Shown one piece after another: positions 25,216-34,391 of a stretch of 64,000 nt of DNA. The translations under genes and the position numbers were made by a program. Each line of letters starts with the position of its first letter. Positions within the stretch are counted from its first letter, which is position 1. The notes beneath the pieces were generated by a model. It had not been told where the DNA came from. It searched no databases and saw nothing but the letters and a program-made list of their open reading frames with translations. The DNA comes from JAAYCI01 sp031549285 (lineage in GTDB: Bacteria > Bacillota > Clostridia > Oscillospirales > Ruminococcaceae): assembly GCA_031549285.1 (NCBI GenBank), contig JAVBPZ010000003.1, forward strand, positions 1 through 64,000. The letters run 5' to 3'.

Positions 25216-26589
25216 TTACGGCGCGTCGTAATACTCGTCCAGGAACTCATCCTTGATACGCTTCAGCTCACTGCGTGGCAATATGCGCAGCAGCTCCCAG
25301 CCAATGGCCAGCGTGTCCTCAATGCTACGGTCGGTATGGTAGCCCTGGCTCACATAGTTCGCCTCGAACTCATCGGCGAACTTCGCGTACAGCAGGTCGA
25401 TGTCGGTCAGGGCAGCCTCGCCCAGCACCGTCATCAGTTCCTTCGCATTTTTACCGCGGGAATACGCCGCAAACAGCTGGTTCATGGTGCCTGCGTGGTC
25501 ACCGCGGGTTTTGCCTTTGCCAATACCCTTGTCCTTCAGGCGGGACAGCGAGGGCAGCACGTCGATAGGCGGCTGCAACCCCTTGCGGTACAAATCCCGT
25601 GCCAGAATAATCTGCCCTTCGGTAATGTACCCGGTCAGATCCGGGATGGGGTGGGTTTTGTCATCTTCCGGCATGGACAGAATGGGAATCATGGTGATGG
25701 ACCCCGCGTTGCCTTCCAGGCGCCCGGCACGCTCGTACAGCGACGCCAGGTCGGTGTACATATACCCCGGATAGCCGCGGCGGCCCGGCACCTCTTTGCG
25801 CGCGGCGGAAACCTCACGCAAAGCGTCGGCATAGTTGGTGATATCGGTCATGATGACCAGCACGTGCATGCCTTTTTCAAACGCCAGGTATTCGGCGGCG
25901 GTCAGGCCCATGCGCGGCGTCGCAATGCGTTCCACCGCCGGGTCGTTCGCCAGGTTGATGAACATAACCGCGCGGTCAATCGCGCCGCTTTCCTTAAAGG
26001 AGTTGATGAAGAAGTTCGATTCCTCGAAGGTGATACCCATGGCGACAAACACCACCGCAAAGGGGTCGTCGGTGCCGCGCACCTTTGCCTGGCGGGCAAT
26101 CTGCGCCGCCAGCTGCGCGTGCGGCAGGCCGCTGCCGGAAAAGATGGGCAGCTTTTGCCCACGTACCAGGGTGTTCAGCCCGTCAATAGCCGACACGCCG
26201 GTCTGAATAAACTCCTGTGGGTAGGCACGCGCCGACGGGTTCATCGGCAGGCCGTTGATATCCCGGCGGAACTCCGGCAAAATATCCGGCCCGCCATCAA
26301 TCGGGCGGCCCAGCCCATCAAACACGCGGGACAGCATATCCTCGGAAACGCCCAGCTCCATGCTGCGGCCCAGAAAACGAACCTTAGAGTTCTCCAGGTT
26401 GATACCGGTGGAGGACTCGAACAACTGCACCAACGCGTTGCCGCCGTCTATCTCCAGCACTTTGCAGCGGCGGCGTTCGCCGCTGGCCAGCTCTATCTCG
26501 CCCAGCTCGTCATACGCAACGTCGGTCACGCCACGTACCATCATCAGCGGGCCGGCCACTTCCTGTATGGTTCTATACTCTTTCGGCAT
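25216..26589 (-). CDS. ntpB: V-type ATPase subunit B (regulatory nucleotide-binding)
   Basis: The 457-residue product is subunit B: GPLMMVRGVTDVAYDE at the start, FSGSGLPHAQLAAQIARQA where catalytic subunits have a P-loop (here no GxxxxGKT, as expected for B), then VFVAMGITFEE, RPARSYSD-type segment inverted as DLASLYERAGR, and SRGKNAKELMTVLGE. It forms the A3B3 head with NtpA. Its ATG shares one base with the ntpA stop (TAATG), so it is translationally coupled. Confidence 0.97.
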   Translation of the reverse strand: MPKEYRTIQEVAGPLMMVRGVTDVAYDELGEIELASGERRRCKVLEIDGGNALVQLFESSTGINLENSKVRFLGRSMELGVSEDMLSRVFDGLGRPIDGGPDILPEFRRDINGLPMNPSARAYPQEFIQTGVSAIDGLNTLVRGQKLPIFSGSGLPHAQLAAQIARQAKVRGTDDPFAVVFVAMGITFEESNFFINSFKESGAIDRAVMFINLANDPAVERIATPRMGLTAAEYLAFEKGMHVLVIMTDITNYADALREVSAARKEVPGRRGYPGYMYTDLASLYERAGRLEGNAGSITMIPILSMPEDDKTHPIPDLTGYITEGQIILARDLYRKGLQPPIDVLPSLSRLKDKGIGKGKTRGDHAGTMNQLFAAYSRGKNAKELMTVLGEAALTDIDLLYAKFADEFEANYVSQGYHTDRSIEDTLAIGWELLRILPRSELKRIKDEFLDEYYDAP

Positions 26590-28367
26590 TATGCTTCCTC
26601 CTCTTCGCGTTTCTGGATCAAGGCGTCGGTTTCAGAGGCAAGCTGCCCGGTGATCTTTTCATATTCCGCGTCTACCTTGTCTGTCGGCACATACTTGAAC
26701 CGGCCTATCGCCTCGCGCACCGGCAGCTTCACCAGGTCGTCAATGCCGACCCCGCGCTCCAGCGCACGGCTGGCCACCTCGTAATAGTCCAGCACCAGGC
26801 TCATCATAATATACTGTTTTTCCGGCGGAGCATAGGCGTCGATGTCGCTGAACGCGTCCTGCTGCAAATAATCCTCACGCACGCTGCGGGCCGCTTCCAG
26901 CTTCAGCCGGTCGGCGGGGCTCAGCGCGTCCATACCCACCAGCTGCACAATCTCTTCCAGTTCGCTCTCTTCCTGCAGCAGCAGGAAAATACGGCCGCGT
27001 TTTTCTGTCCAGTCACGCTTTACGTTGGCATCAAACCACGCGCCCAAATCATCCGCATACAGCGAATAGCTGTTCAACCAGTTGATGGCCGGGAAATGCC
27101 GCGCGTATGCCAACTGCGCGTCCAGGCCCCAGAACACCTTTACGATGCGCAATGTTGCCTGCGACACCGGCTCGGAAATATCACCGCCCGGGGGCGACAC
27201 CGCGCCAATTACGCTCAGCGCGCCCTCGCGTCCTTCTTTGCCCAGGGTCACCACCCGGCCGGCGCGCTCATAGAACTGCGCCAAACGGCTGCCCAGGTAC
27301 GCGGGGTACCCTTCCTCGCCCGGCATCTCTTCCAAACGTCCGCTCATTTCGCGCAGCGCTTCCGCCCAGCGGGAGGTAGAGTCCGCCATCAACGCCACAG
27401 AGTATCCCATGTCGCGGAAATACTCCGCGATGGTGATGCCGGTATAAATGGACGCCTCGCGCGCCGCCACCGGCATGTCGGAGGTGTTGGCAATCAGCAC
27501 CGTGCGCTCCATCAGGCTCTTGCCGCTTTTGGGGTCCTTCAGTTCCGGGAACTCCCGCAGCACGTCGGTCATTTCGTTGCCGCGCTCACCGCAGCCAATG
27601 TACACCACAATGTCTGCCTCGCTCCATTTTGCCAGCTGGTGCTGCACCACCGTCTTGCCGCTGCCGAACGGGCCGGGAATCGCTGCGGTGCCGCCTTTGG
27701 CAATGGGGAACATCAAGTCTACGTTGCGCTGGCCGGTAATCAGCGGCACATCGGGGCTCAGCTTTTCTTTATACGGGCGGCCGCGGCGCACCGGCCATTT
27801 CTGCATCAATGTCACCGGTACCTCGCCACCGTCGGTGGCAACCATCGCTATGGTATCCTCCACCGTGAACTCGCCGCTCTTTATTTCTTTTACAGTGCCG
27901 GCCACACCCACCGGTACCATGATCCGGTGCAGGAATACCTCGGTCTCCTGCACGGTACCCAGAATATCGCCTGCTTCCACCGCATCGCCCACTTTGGCAA
28001 CCGGCTGGAATGCCCACTTGTCCTCACGGCTCAGGCTGGGCACCTCCACGCCGCGCTCTAGCCGCGCGCCGGACAGCTTCTTTATCACGTCCAGCGGCCG
28101 CTGAATGCCGTCATAAATGCTGCGCACCAGCCCCGGCCCCAGCTCCACGCTCATCGGCGCGCCGGTAGATTCCACCGGGGCACCAGGCCCAAGGCCGCTG
28201 GTTTCTTCGTATACCTGCACCGACGCTTTGTCGCCGTGCATCTCAATAATCTCACCAATCAGGCGGCTTTCGGCCACGCGCACCACGTCGAACATATTCG
28301 CATCGCGCATACCCTCGGCGATCACAAGCGGGCCCGCCACCTTTAGGATCGTACCTGTGCTGCTCAT
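26589..28367 (-). CDS. ntpA: V-type ATPase subunit A (catalytic)
   Basis: The 592-residue catalytic subunit has a P-loop GPFGSGKTVVQHQLAKW (about residue 233), the IGCGERGNEMTDVL segment with the catalytic Glu, and ALMADSTSRWAEALRE. It also has the extra non-homologous insert (about 110-200) that distinguishes A subunits from F-type beta. It hydrolyses ATP to drive rotation, or makes ATP in reverse. The fifth downstream position after ntpF fits the enterococcal order. Confidence 0.98.
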   Translation of the reverse strand: MSSTGTILKVAGPLVIAEGMRDANMFDVVRVAESRLIGEIIEMHGDKASVQVYEETSGLGPGAPVESTGAPMSVELGPGLVRSIYDGIQRPLDVIKKLSGARLERGVEVPSLSREDKWAFQPVAKVGDAVEAGDILGTVQETEVFLHRIMVPVGVAGTVKEIKSGEFTVEDTIAMVATDGGEVPVTLMQKWPVRRGRPYKEKLSPDVPLITGQRNVDLMFPIAKGGTAAIPGPFGSGKTVVQHQLAKWSEADIVVYIGCGERGNEMTDVLREFPELKDPKSGKSLMERTVLIANTSDMPVAAREASIYTGITIAEYFRDMGYSVALMADSTSRWAEALREMSGRLEEMPGEEGYPAYLGSRLAQFYERAGRVVTLGKEGREGALSVIGAVSPPGGDISEPVSQATLRIVKVFWGLDAQLAYARHFPAINWLNSYSLYADDLGAWFDANVKRDWTEKRGRIFLLLQEESELEEIVQLVGMDALSPADRLKLEAARSVREDYLQQDAFSDIDAYAPPEKQYIMMSLVLDYYEVASRALERGVGIDDLVKLPVREAIGRFKYVPTDKVDAEYEKITGQLASETDALIQKREEEEA

Positions 28368-28508
28368 TCTTTTGCCTCGCCCCTTTATATGAAGTATTTC
28401 AGATTTTCTGCCAAGTGAGTCCCACGCTCCGCCACGCCGGGCGGTTGCCGGTTGTTGCCGGTGCCTCTTCCCATAATTTAGTATTAAGAGAAACTTTACC
28501 GGGAAATT

Positions 28509-28829
28509 TTACTTATCACCAAAAATAATATCCGAACCCACCGCCTGCTCTACCGAGCGTTTCACCTGCGCCATGCCGCACCCGTTGTTGCCGGACGCAC
28601 CCGGTATCGGGATAATCGCGGGCAGCGGCTGGGCGCGATAGGTGTCCAGGTCTTTGCCCATGTCGGCAAACAGCGCCTCGGTCATGTAAATGATGGCGTA
28701 CTCATTTTCCACCAGCGCCTTCAGCTGTTTTGCGGCCAGCGCCGTTTCCTCCACCGGGTAAATGTCCAGCCCCACCGCCGCAAAGCCGTAGATGCTGTCC
28801 CGGTCACCCATCACCGCTATCTTATACAT
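28509..28829 (-). CDS. ntpF: V-type ATPase subunit F (central stalk, small)
   Basis: The protein has 106 residues in a compact alpha/beta fold: MYKIAVMGDRDSIYGFAAVGLD, an EYAIIYMTEALF strand-helix, and PAIIPIPGASG. This matches subunit F (called NtpG in Enterococcus hirae), which sits on the shaft subunit D. I chose ATG 28829, giving the family's usual MYKIAVIGD start. A GTG three codons upstream has a closer GGAAAGG and is possible. It overlaps the end of ntpC by 8 bases. A 141-base spacer separates it from ntpA. Confidence 0.92.
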   Translation of the reverse strand: MYKIAVMGDRDSIYGFAAVGLDIYPVEETALAAKQLKALVENEYAIIYMTEALFADMGKDLDTYRAQPLPAIIPIPGASGNNGCGMAQVKRSVEQAVGSDIIFGDK

Positions 28830-29805
28830 ACATTTCACGCAACCTTTCCCGCAGCGCCTCGTTGTCCAGCTGGTTAATTTTTGCGGAAAGGATCAGGCGC
28901 ACCATGCGTATCTCGTTTTCGCGCCCAAAAATGAACGCGGCCAGCGGCTCCAGGGTAAAATAATTGTACCGCTGCGGGCGAATCATCTCGATCATCTGGT
29001 TGTCGCACCAGCACTCGAACGCCGCCATGGATGTTTTCAGCGCATCCACCGCGCCGGCGTACTGGGTGGAAAACAGGCAGGTGTATATCGCGTCCAGGCT
29101 GTCCGCTGCCGCGCGAATCAATTCCTTCGTGTCCAGCGTGCCCACCGGGGCCACCGCCCGCTCTATAAAATCCTGCGGTTTTTTCATCAAGCAGCACCGC
29201 ACCGCCGTCTTAATGTTCGCCGCGTCCACCGTCAGCTGCGCGTACCGGCGCAGCAGCTTGCTCTCGGAGGTTTTGCCCGCGCCGTCTATGGCAATCAGCG
29301 CCGCGCGGTCTATGACCATGTCGCCGGCCTGGCCGCTACCGGTGTGTGCCAGCGCTTCATACGCGCCGCGGCCCGCCTCGGCCATGGCCGCAGGCAACGC
29401 GCTGAAATCATGTTCCTGGGCGGCTTTTCGTATAACATCTATATCCACCGTGCCGTGCTTCAGGAAATAGGCGCCGCCCTCGTTCTCGTCATCGGCGGAA
29501 TACTCCAGCTTGATAGCTGCCTTCAGGTTGTGGTAATCATTGGCATACCGGAATACATTGAACGGTTCCAGTCCCCCGGCCAGCTCTTCTATCAGGCCCC
29601 AGGTTTTGTCCAGCTCATACGCCACCAGCGCGTCCGGGTCACCCGCGGGCAGGTCCGGCGTGCCCCAGCCTTTGTCCGCCAGCAGGCGGAACACCTCGGC
29701 GGCGCTGTTTGCCGCCACCAGCTGCTCTATATCCTGGCCGCTCAAAAGGCCCATCTCGTGGTTATGCACACGGGTTACCGCGTATACATACAGGTCTTTT
29801 GCCAT
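28822..29805 (-). CDS. ntpC: V-type ATPase subunit C (rotor adapter)
   Basis: The 327-residue all-helical protein belongs to the V/A-type subunit C/d family: LYVYAVTRVHNHEMGLLS at the start, NVFRYANDYHNLKAAIK in the middle, and FIFGRENEIRMVRLILSAKINQLD at the end. It seats the central shaft on the membrane K ring. Upstream lies the repeat element at 29833-29914; downstream ntpF overlaps by 8 bases. Confidence 0.96.
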   Translation of the reverse strand: MAKDLYVYAVTRVHNHEMGLLSGQDIEQLVAANSAAEVFRLLADKGWGTPDLPAGDPDALVAYELDKTWGLIEELAGGLEPFNVFRYANDYHNLKAAIKLEYSADDENEGGAYFLKHGTVDIDVIRKAAQEHDFSALPAAMAEAGRGAYEALAHTGSGQAGDMVIDRAALIAIDGAGKTSESKLLRRYAQLTVDAANIKTAVRCCLMKKPQDFIERAVAPVGTLDTKELIRAAADSLDAIYTCLFSTQYAGAVDALKTSMAAFECWCDNQMIEMIRPQRYNYFTLEPLAAFIFGRENEIRMVRLILSAKINQLDNEALRERLREMYV

Positions 29806-29832
29806 ATGCCGCTTCCTTTCGCTTTGTCCTTT

Positions 29833-29914
29833 GTAACCACCGATTTATTTCATTCGCTTTGTCGCAAACTTCGCCGCTTTCCTTGGCGGCAAATTCTATT
29901 CAATCAGCGGTTAC
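29833..29914. repeat. Short intergenic repeat element with inverted ends (copy 1)
   Basis: The 82-base element starts GTAACCACCGATT and ends AATCAGCGGTTAC, imperfect inverted ends. Inside, CGCCGC and GGCGGC can also pair. Its left half (GATTTATT...CGCAAA.TTCGCCGCTTTC) and right half (GGCGGCAAATTC.ATT...CAGCGGTTAC) match the two ends of the region at 30624-30942. It lies between ntpE and ntpC. Confidence 0.65.
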
Positions 29915-29991
29915 TTTACCTGTGGAGCGCCAGTTCCGACGCTGTGTCGCGTATGAAAACGCCGCGCAACCACAACGCCCCTGGGGCATTT

Positions 29992-30582
29992 TTACGCAAA
30001 CAAAATGTCGCGGATCGTATCACTGAACTCCTCGCTGCGCGCGTCAAATATCGCCTGCAGCGAACAGTTTTCCTCCACGTCGCCGTACTTCAGCACAAAC
30101 CCGCCGTCAATGGGCCGGGTGCTTTTTGCCACCGTCAGCTTCGCGCCCTGCGGCATCGCCGCCGCCAGCTTCTTTTCAAAATCCGCCGGCAGGCGCTTTT
30201 TGTCCTTTTCGTTCAGCAGCATTTCACCTTCGCCGCCCTCGGCGGTGCCCGCCGCCAGCTTTACCAGCAGCTCGAAATACTGCGCATCCGGCAGCGCATA
30301 CACTTCCTGCAGCGCCTTTGCCAGCGTTTCCGCCAGCACCTGCTGCTTTGTCTGCAGGGCTTTTTGCCGCCGCTGCAGCTGCACGGCAGACGTGCGGCTG
30401 CGCTCTATCTCGGCCACATCGGACGCCGCAGCCGCGGAAATCTTCGCAATCTTTGCGTCGCTTTCTTCTTTCGCCTGCTGCAAGACGGCATCCGCCTCGG
30501 CTTTCGCTTTTTCGATGGCTGCCGCCGCTTCTTTCGCGACTTCGTCGCCGATCTCCGCTATGATCTTTTCAAGACCGGTCAT
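29992..30582 (-). CDS. ntpE: V-type ATPase subunit E (peripheral stalk)
   Basis: The 196-residue protein has a long N-terminal coiled coil rich in A, E and K (about 10-105) and a globular C-terminal part (RPIDGGFVLKYGDVEENCSLQAIFDARSEEF) typical of subunit E. It pairs with the G-type subunit (first gene of the operon) to hold the head still. GGAGGG precedes ATG 30582. It is separated from ntpK by a 360-base spacer containing a repeat element. Confidence 0.94.
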   Translation of the reverse strand: MTGLEKIIAEIGDEVAKEAAAAIEKAKAEADAVLQQAKEESDAKIAKISAAAASDVAEIERSRTSAVQLQRRQKALQTKQQVLAETLAKALQEVYALPDAQYFELLVKLAAGTAEGGEGEMLLNEKDKKRLPADFEKKLAAAMPQGAKLTVAKSTRPIDGGFVLKYGDVEENCSLQAIFDARSEEFSDTIRDILFA

Positions 30583-30942
30583 TACCAGCCCTCCTTACCG
30601 CATATTCCACAAACTCGTGGTCAGCTAACCTCTGATTTATTCCATTTACCGCAAATTTCGCCGCTTTCGTCCATCTGCACGGCTGCGCCTTTGCGTAAAA
30701 ATTCTCGATAATAAATGGTATCATACCGCGGGACAGCCCGTAGGCCACCATCCTTTTATTCTATTGGGTGCGCCGCGGGGTATAAAACCGTTCTCAGCCT
30801 GCCTTGCTCAGTCATGCGAAAACGAGTTTCCGCGCGACCCTCGCTTCGTTGGCCAATAAACAAATTATTATCTGCAGTTTTCGCTTGGCCGACGAACGAA
30901 ATCGCCTTCATCGGCGGCAAATTCCATTAAACCAGCGGTTAC
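30583..30942. other. Intergenic spacer between ntpK and ntpE filled by a long repeat element
   Basis: The spacer is unusually long for the middle of an operon. Its two ends match the two halves of the 82-base repeat at 29833-29914 and nearly the whole spacer (30624-30942) may be one long version of that element. An open minus-strand frame at its ntpE end is not convincing as a gene. Confidence 0.55.
30624..30942. repeat. Long version of the intergenic repeat (copy 2)
   Basis: The left end (AGCTAACCTCTGATTTATTCC...ACCGCAAATTTCGCCGCTTTCG) and right end (TCGGCGGCAAATTCCATTAAACCAGCGGTTAC) correspond to the two halves of copy 1. About 230 bases between them are absent from copy 1. The right end abuts the ntpK stop codon exactly. 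Confidence 0.55.
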
Positions 30943-31443
30943 TTAGATGCTCATGTTGCCCACGTTCACAACCGCCAGCAGGCTGATGAGCAGCGCAAGG
31001 ATGGCATAGGTCTCGACCATTGCCGGGAAAATCAGAGATTTACCAAACTGGTCCGGGCGCTTGGAAAACAGGCTCAGGCTAGCAACCGACGCCTTCGCCT
31101 GATGAATGGCGGAAATCCAACCCACAAACGCAATCGGCAGGCAGGCGCCCAGGTATGCCAGGCCCTTGTACAGGCTCATGTCGGACGAGCCGCCCAGCAG
31201 GCCAATCTGGCTCATGGTCATAAACGCAATCAAAAGGCCATAAATGCCCTGTGTGCCGGGCAGCAGCTGCAGCACCAGCGCCTTACCAAATTTACCGGGG
31301 TCGTCTGTAACCACGCCTGCGGCCGCCTGGCCCGCCAGGCCCACACCGATGGCCGAACCAATGCCCGGCAGCAATGACGCCAGCGCCATTCCCAGTACTG
31401 CAAACACAATTCCCATATTCGCCATAATTCCCACTTCAGACAT
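30943..31443 (-). CDS. ntpK: V-type ATPase subunit K (membrane rotor, Na+-type site)
   Basis: The 166-residue proteolipid has four membrane helices, i.e. two fused hairpins. The ion site matches Enterococcus hirae NtpK position by position: LLPGTQGIYG (Leu, Thr and Gln ligands), a Gln in AIHQAK, and the essential Glu in AMVETYAILALL. The first hairpin keeps no carboxylate, as in that protein. This is strong reason to expect Na+ translocation. The start chosen is ATG 31443 (MSEVGIMANMG), with GAGGAGG upstream; it overlaps the end of ntpI by 8 bases. Confidence 0.95.
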   Translation of the reverse strand: MSEVGIMANMGIVFAVLGMALASLLPGIGSAIGVGLAGQAAAGVVTDDPGKFGKALVLQLLPGTQGIYGLLIAFMTMSQIGLLGGSSDMSLYKGLAYLGACLPIAFVGWISAIHQAKASVASLSLFSKRPDQFGKSLIFPAMVETYAILALLISLLAVVNVGNMSI

Positions 31444-33463
31444 TTTGAGCTTCCTCCTCAATTTTGTAATACTTTGTATGAATTCCAAAGGGTTCGAACT
31501 TCTGTCCGCCGCCCTCATAGAATTTGCCGAAGAACTCCACGAATTCCAAACGGTTGGAGTGCACGTATGCGCCCAGCACGTTGATGCCAAAGTTTAAGGC
31601 GTGCCCCGCGCAGAAGATAACGATGAAGATGATGAACGCAAATACCCCGGTCCCTATCATGGCGCCCATGGTGTTGATAACCGAGGCGATAACCCCGGTG
31701 GCCAGCCCCAGCGCCAGCAGGCGGGAGTAGGACAGAATATCCCCCAGCCACCCGGCCAACACATTGTACAGGCCGTAGGCACCTTTTAAAAGGCGCTTGA
31801 ACCAGTTTTTGCTCTCGCGCCCCGCCGTCAACAGCGTGCCCAGCACCCCTGCCCCGGCCACACCCATCAGCACGGTTATCGCGGTCGATGGGATTGGCAG
31901 CTTAAAGCCCGACATTCCCGCAAACATATCGGACGCCATCAGCGCCAGTATCAGCGGGTACACCGCCATCAGCGAAAATACAACATCGTACAATATATCG
32001 ATATATTGCTTGTTCTGCACCAATGTTTTTGCCTTCAACACCATGCCGGCCGACAGGTGAACGATCCCCACGCCCAGGCAGAACATCAGCAGCAGCATGG
32101 GCTGTTCCAGCGGCGAAATCCACAATGGCGGAATGACGATGGCATGCCCAAAGAAGTTCCCAGAAACCACAGTGATGACATCGCCAAAGTAACTGGAGAA
32201 CATCACACCCCAGAAGATGGTGGACACGCCGCACCAGAAGAACATCTTCAGGTTGCGCTTCCAGCTGGGCTCCATATTCTTAAAAATCAGCAGGCAGGCC
32301 AGGCACACCCCCGCCATAATCAGCCCGTACCCCGCGTCCGAGAACATCATGCCGAACATAATATAATAAAAGATGCTCATCACGTTGGTTGGGTCTACGT
32401 CTTCCTTGCCCGGCAGGCTATAGCTTTCCAGCACCGCCTCGGCCGGCTCGGCAAATTTGTTGTTTTTTAATTTCACCGGCACTTCGTCGGCGCGCTGGGC
32501 GGTGCCCACCTGTACGGAACACTCAAACCTGTCGTTCAGTTCCTGCACCAGCGCATACGCGCAGGCTGCCGGCACGTACCCATCCAGCACGAACACATGT
32601 TTCGACTGGGACAGTTTTTCTATCACGCCATATTTTTCCGCCCGCATGCGCATGTGGTCGCCCAGCATCCGGAAATCGTCCCGGCGGTCACCTGTAGCGC
32701 GAATCGCCTCCTCCGCCTCGGCTATACGGTCGGTGGCTTCCTTTTTCTGTTCCTCCAGGCGCTCCCGCTTTTCCGCCGGCATATAATGCGTGGCGGACGG
32801 CGGCCGTGCAAACCCGATGGTCCGCAGGGCATCTTCGGCCTTTACCTCGTCCTGTTTCGGCACTATCACATAAAAACAGGTTTGTTCTTTGGAGGTAGAC
32901 ACCACCTCGATGTGCAGCGCATCCAGCTCCGGCGCGGCAGCAGCCAGCGCAGCATACAACGCCTCCAGCGTCATCTCCCCGTCCACACTGCCCACAAACA
33001 CGGCGGTCTTTTTGGTGCCGGAGAAGGTCTGCGCGAACGGCAGGCTCATCCAGGGCACCAGCGCCTCTTGCTGCGCCTCTGTGCGCAGTACCTCCGCTTT
33101 TGCCTCTGCTATTTCCCGGTCACACTGCACCACACGCTGTGCGGTGCGCAGCACCTCGTCCTGCTGGGCGTAAAACGCATCGTGCACTTCCAGCGACACA
33201 GCGGTGCGCCCGGCCAAAAATGCCAGGGCGGGCTTTTTTTCCGGCACATACCGGCTCACTATCTCCACCGCTTTTTCCGCGGTGTCGGCGCTTTTTTCAA
33301 ACAACGCCTGTGTTTGGGACGTGTCCGCCTTTGCGAAAATCTCATCCTCGCCGTCGGCGTCGCGCACTTCCACAACACCCCGGCGCTGTATCAGCTCCAG
33401 AATTTTTTTGCGGTCACGCTTCATGGCAACCAGATGGACCTGTTCCATTTGCAGTACAGCCAC
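31436..33463 (-). CDS. ntpI: V-type ATPase subunit I (membrane stator)
   Basis: The 675-residue protein has a cytoplasmic N-terminal half (coiled coil about 95-125 and 220-260) and about seven or eight membrane helices from residue ~365 (FYYIMFGMMFSDAGYGLI, then ILSYSRLLALGLATGVIASVINTM). The Arg in SYSRLLALGLA is the stator arginine facing the rotor Glu. It carries ions to and from the K ring. Encoded second in the operon, between the small stalk subunit and ntpK, with which it overlaps. Confidence 0.96.
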   Translation of the reverse strand: MAVLQMEQVHLVAMKRDRKKILELIQRRGVVEVRDADGEDEIFAKADTSQTQALFEKSADTAEKAVEIVSRYVPEKKPALAFLAGRTAVSLEVHDAFYAQQDEVLRTAQRVVQCDREIAEAKAEVLRTEAQQEALVPWMSLPFAQTFSGTKKTAVFVGSVDGEMTLEALYAALAAAAPELDALHIEVVSTSKEQTCFYVIVPKQDEVKAEDALRTIGFARPPSATHYMPAEKRERLEEQKKEATDRIAEAEEAIRATGDRRDDFRMLGDHMRMRAEKYGVIEKLSQSKHVFVLDGYVPAACAYALVQELNDRFECSVQVGTAQRADEVPVKLKNNKFAEPAEAVLESYSLPGKEDVDPTNVMSIFYYIMFGMMFSDAGYGLIMAGVCLACLLIFKNMEPSWKRNLKMFFWCGVSTIFWGVMFSSYFGDVITVVSGNFFGHAIVIPPLWISPLEQPMLLLMFCLGVGIVHLSAGMVLKAKTLVQNKQYIDILYDVVFSLMAVYPLILALMASDMFAGMSGFKLPIPSTAITVLMGVAGAGVLGTLLTAGRESKNWFKRLLKGAYGLYNVLAGWLGDILSYSRLLALGLATGVIASVINTMGAMIGTGVFAFIIFIVIFCAGHALNFGINVLGAYVHSNRLEFVEFFGKFYEGGGQKFEPFGIHTKYYKIEEEAQNV

Positions 33464-33618
33464 GCGCGCTCGATACCTCCCCTGTCCCGGCCGCCTTGCC
33501 TCAGCAATCCACGGCTGCCCGGCATATTTTCACACCTGTCGGTTTCCGGGATACCGTCACACACCCCGCCTGCAAAACCGACCACCATCTTGGCCAACTA
33601 TACCAACCCGGCCTTGCC

Positions 33619-33927
33619 TCAGGCCAGCGCCTGCAATATCGCTTTCACCGCTTCGGCCTCGCGTGCTTTGGCCGCGCCAGCCAGCGCTTTCATTTCATCA
33701 TCCATGCTGGCCAGGGCCTTTTCCAGGTCGGCCTTGCTTTGCTCATGCGCAGCAGCCACCTGCTGCGTGGCGGCTGCTTTGGCCGCGTCCTCGGCCTCGT
33801 TCGCCCGGCGGACCGCCTCTTTCTCGGCATCATCCACTATGCGCACGCTCTCCTGCGCAGCGGCACGCACCGCCTCGTCCGCTTTCCGCTCTGCCTCGCG
33901 GACCAGATCAATCGAATTTTCCGCCAC
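33619..33927 (-). CDS. V-type ATPase small peripheral-stalk subunit (G/H type)
   Basis: The 102-residue protein is almost entirely alpha-helical and charged (AEKEAVRRANEAEDAAKAAA), with no membrane segment. This is the composition and place of the G/H-type peripheral-stalk subunit (NtpF of Enterococcus), partner of NtpE. The start is GTG 33927, 6 bases after GGGGTGG; a TTG one codon upstream is possible. It is the first gene of the V-ATPase operon, under the promoter at 33986-34014, followed by a 155-base spacer and ntpI. Confidence 0.82.
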   Translation of the reverse strand: MAENSIDLVREAERKADEAVRAAAQESVRIVDDAEKEAVRRANEAEDAAKAAATQQVAAAHEQSKADLEKALASMDDEMKALAGAAKAREAEAVKAILQALA

Positions 33928-33985
33928 CAAATTCCACCCCGCCTTGTTTGTAGTTTTTATTCATTCTTTATAAACATTCCTTAAT

Positions 33986-34014
33986 ATAGTAACAAATCAC
34001 TCGTTAAAAGACAA
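33986..34014 (-). promoter_or_regulatory. Promoter of the V-ATPase operon
   Basis: TTGTCT (34009-34014) and TACTAT (33986-33991) are 17 bases apart on the minus strand, in an AT-rich stretch about 60 bases before the first start codon. Confidence 0.65.
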
Positions 34015-34269
34015 GGAAAATTCCACACGAAAGTCATTTCTATTTAATTGCTTCTATTTTTCGTCCATTCGCCACTTCTTGCCGGCCTTTTTCGTTCCCG
34101 GGCATATTGCCATTTCCCGCGGCGCCAAAAAAGCAGCAAAAAGAGCTGCCTTTCGCGCGGCAAGCCGCCTCCCCTCCACCCGCCCAGGTCAAAACAAACA
34201 CCACCTATGTGTTTTTTGTGACTTGATGCCATTTTCTCCCCTGCCTGTGAATACCATACCTGTTCCGCA

Positions 34270-34298
34270 TTGCGTCTTCCACATGCAAATGCTATAAT
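34270..34298 (+). promoter_or_regulatory. Promoter of psuG
   Basis: TTGCGT (34270-34275) and TATAAT (34293-34298) are 17 bases apart, and the -10 is extended (TGCTATAAT). It lies about 90 bases before the start codon. Confidence 0.8.
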
Positions 34299-34391
34299 CA
34301 TGGTACAAAATGGCAGTACTCCATACCCTGTTTCACCCTCTTAAACCGGAAGACCCTTTGCTGTTCTTTCGCCTTCAAAAAGGAGGACCCT

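Larger units (their letters stand above)
33928..34391. other. Divergent intergenic region between the V-ATPase operon and psuG
   Basis: The 464-base region contains the V-ATPase operon promoter, the psuG promoter and a GC-rich stretch (about 34100-34200) with A-runs but no strong hairpin. I see no gene in it. Confidence 0.55.

Noticed and set aside
30569..30751. 60-codon minus-strand frame next to ntpE inside the repeat region
   Set aside because: It lies within the repeat element, has no RBS and overlaps the ntpE start, so it is more likely repeat sequence than a gene.
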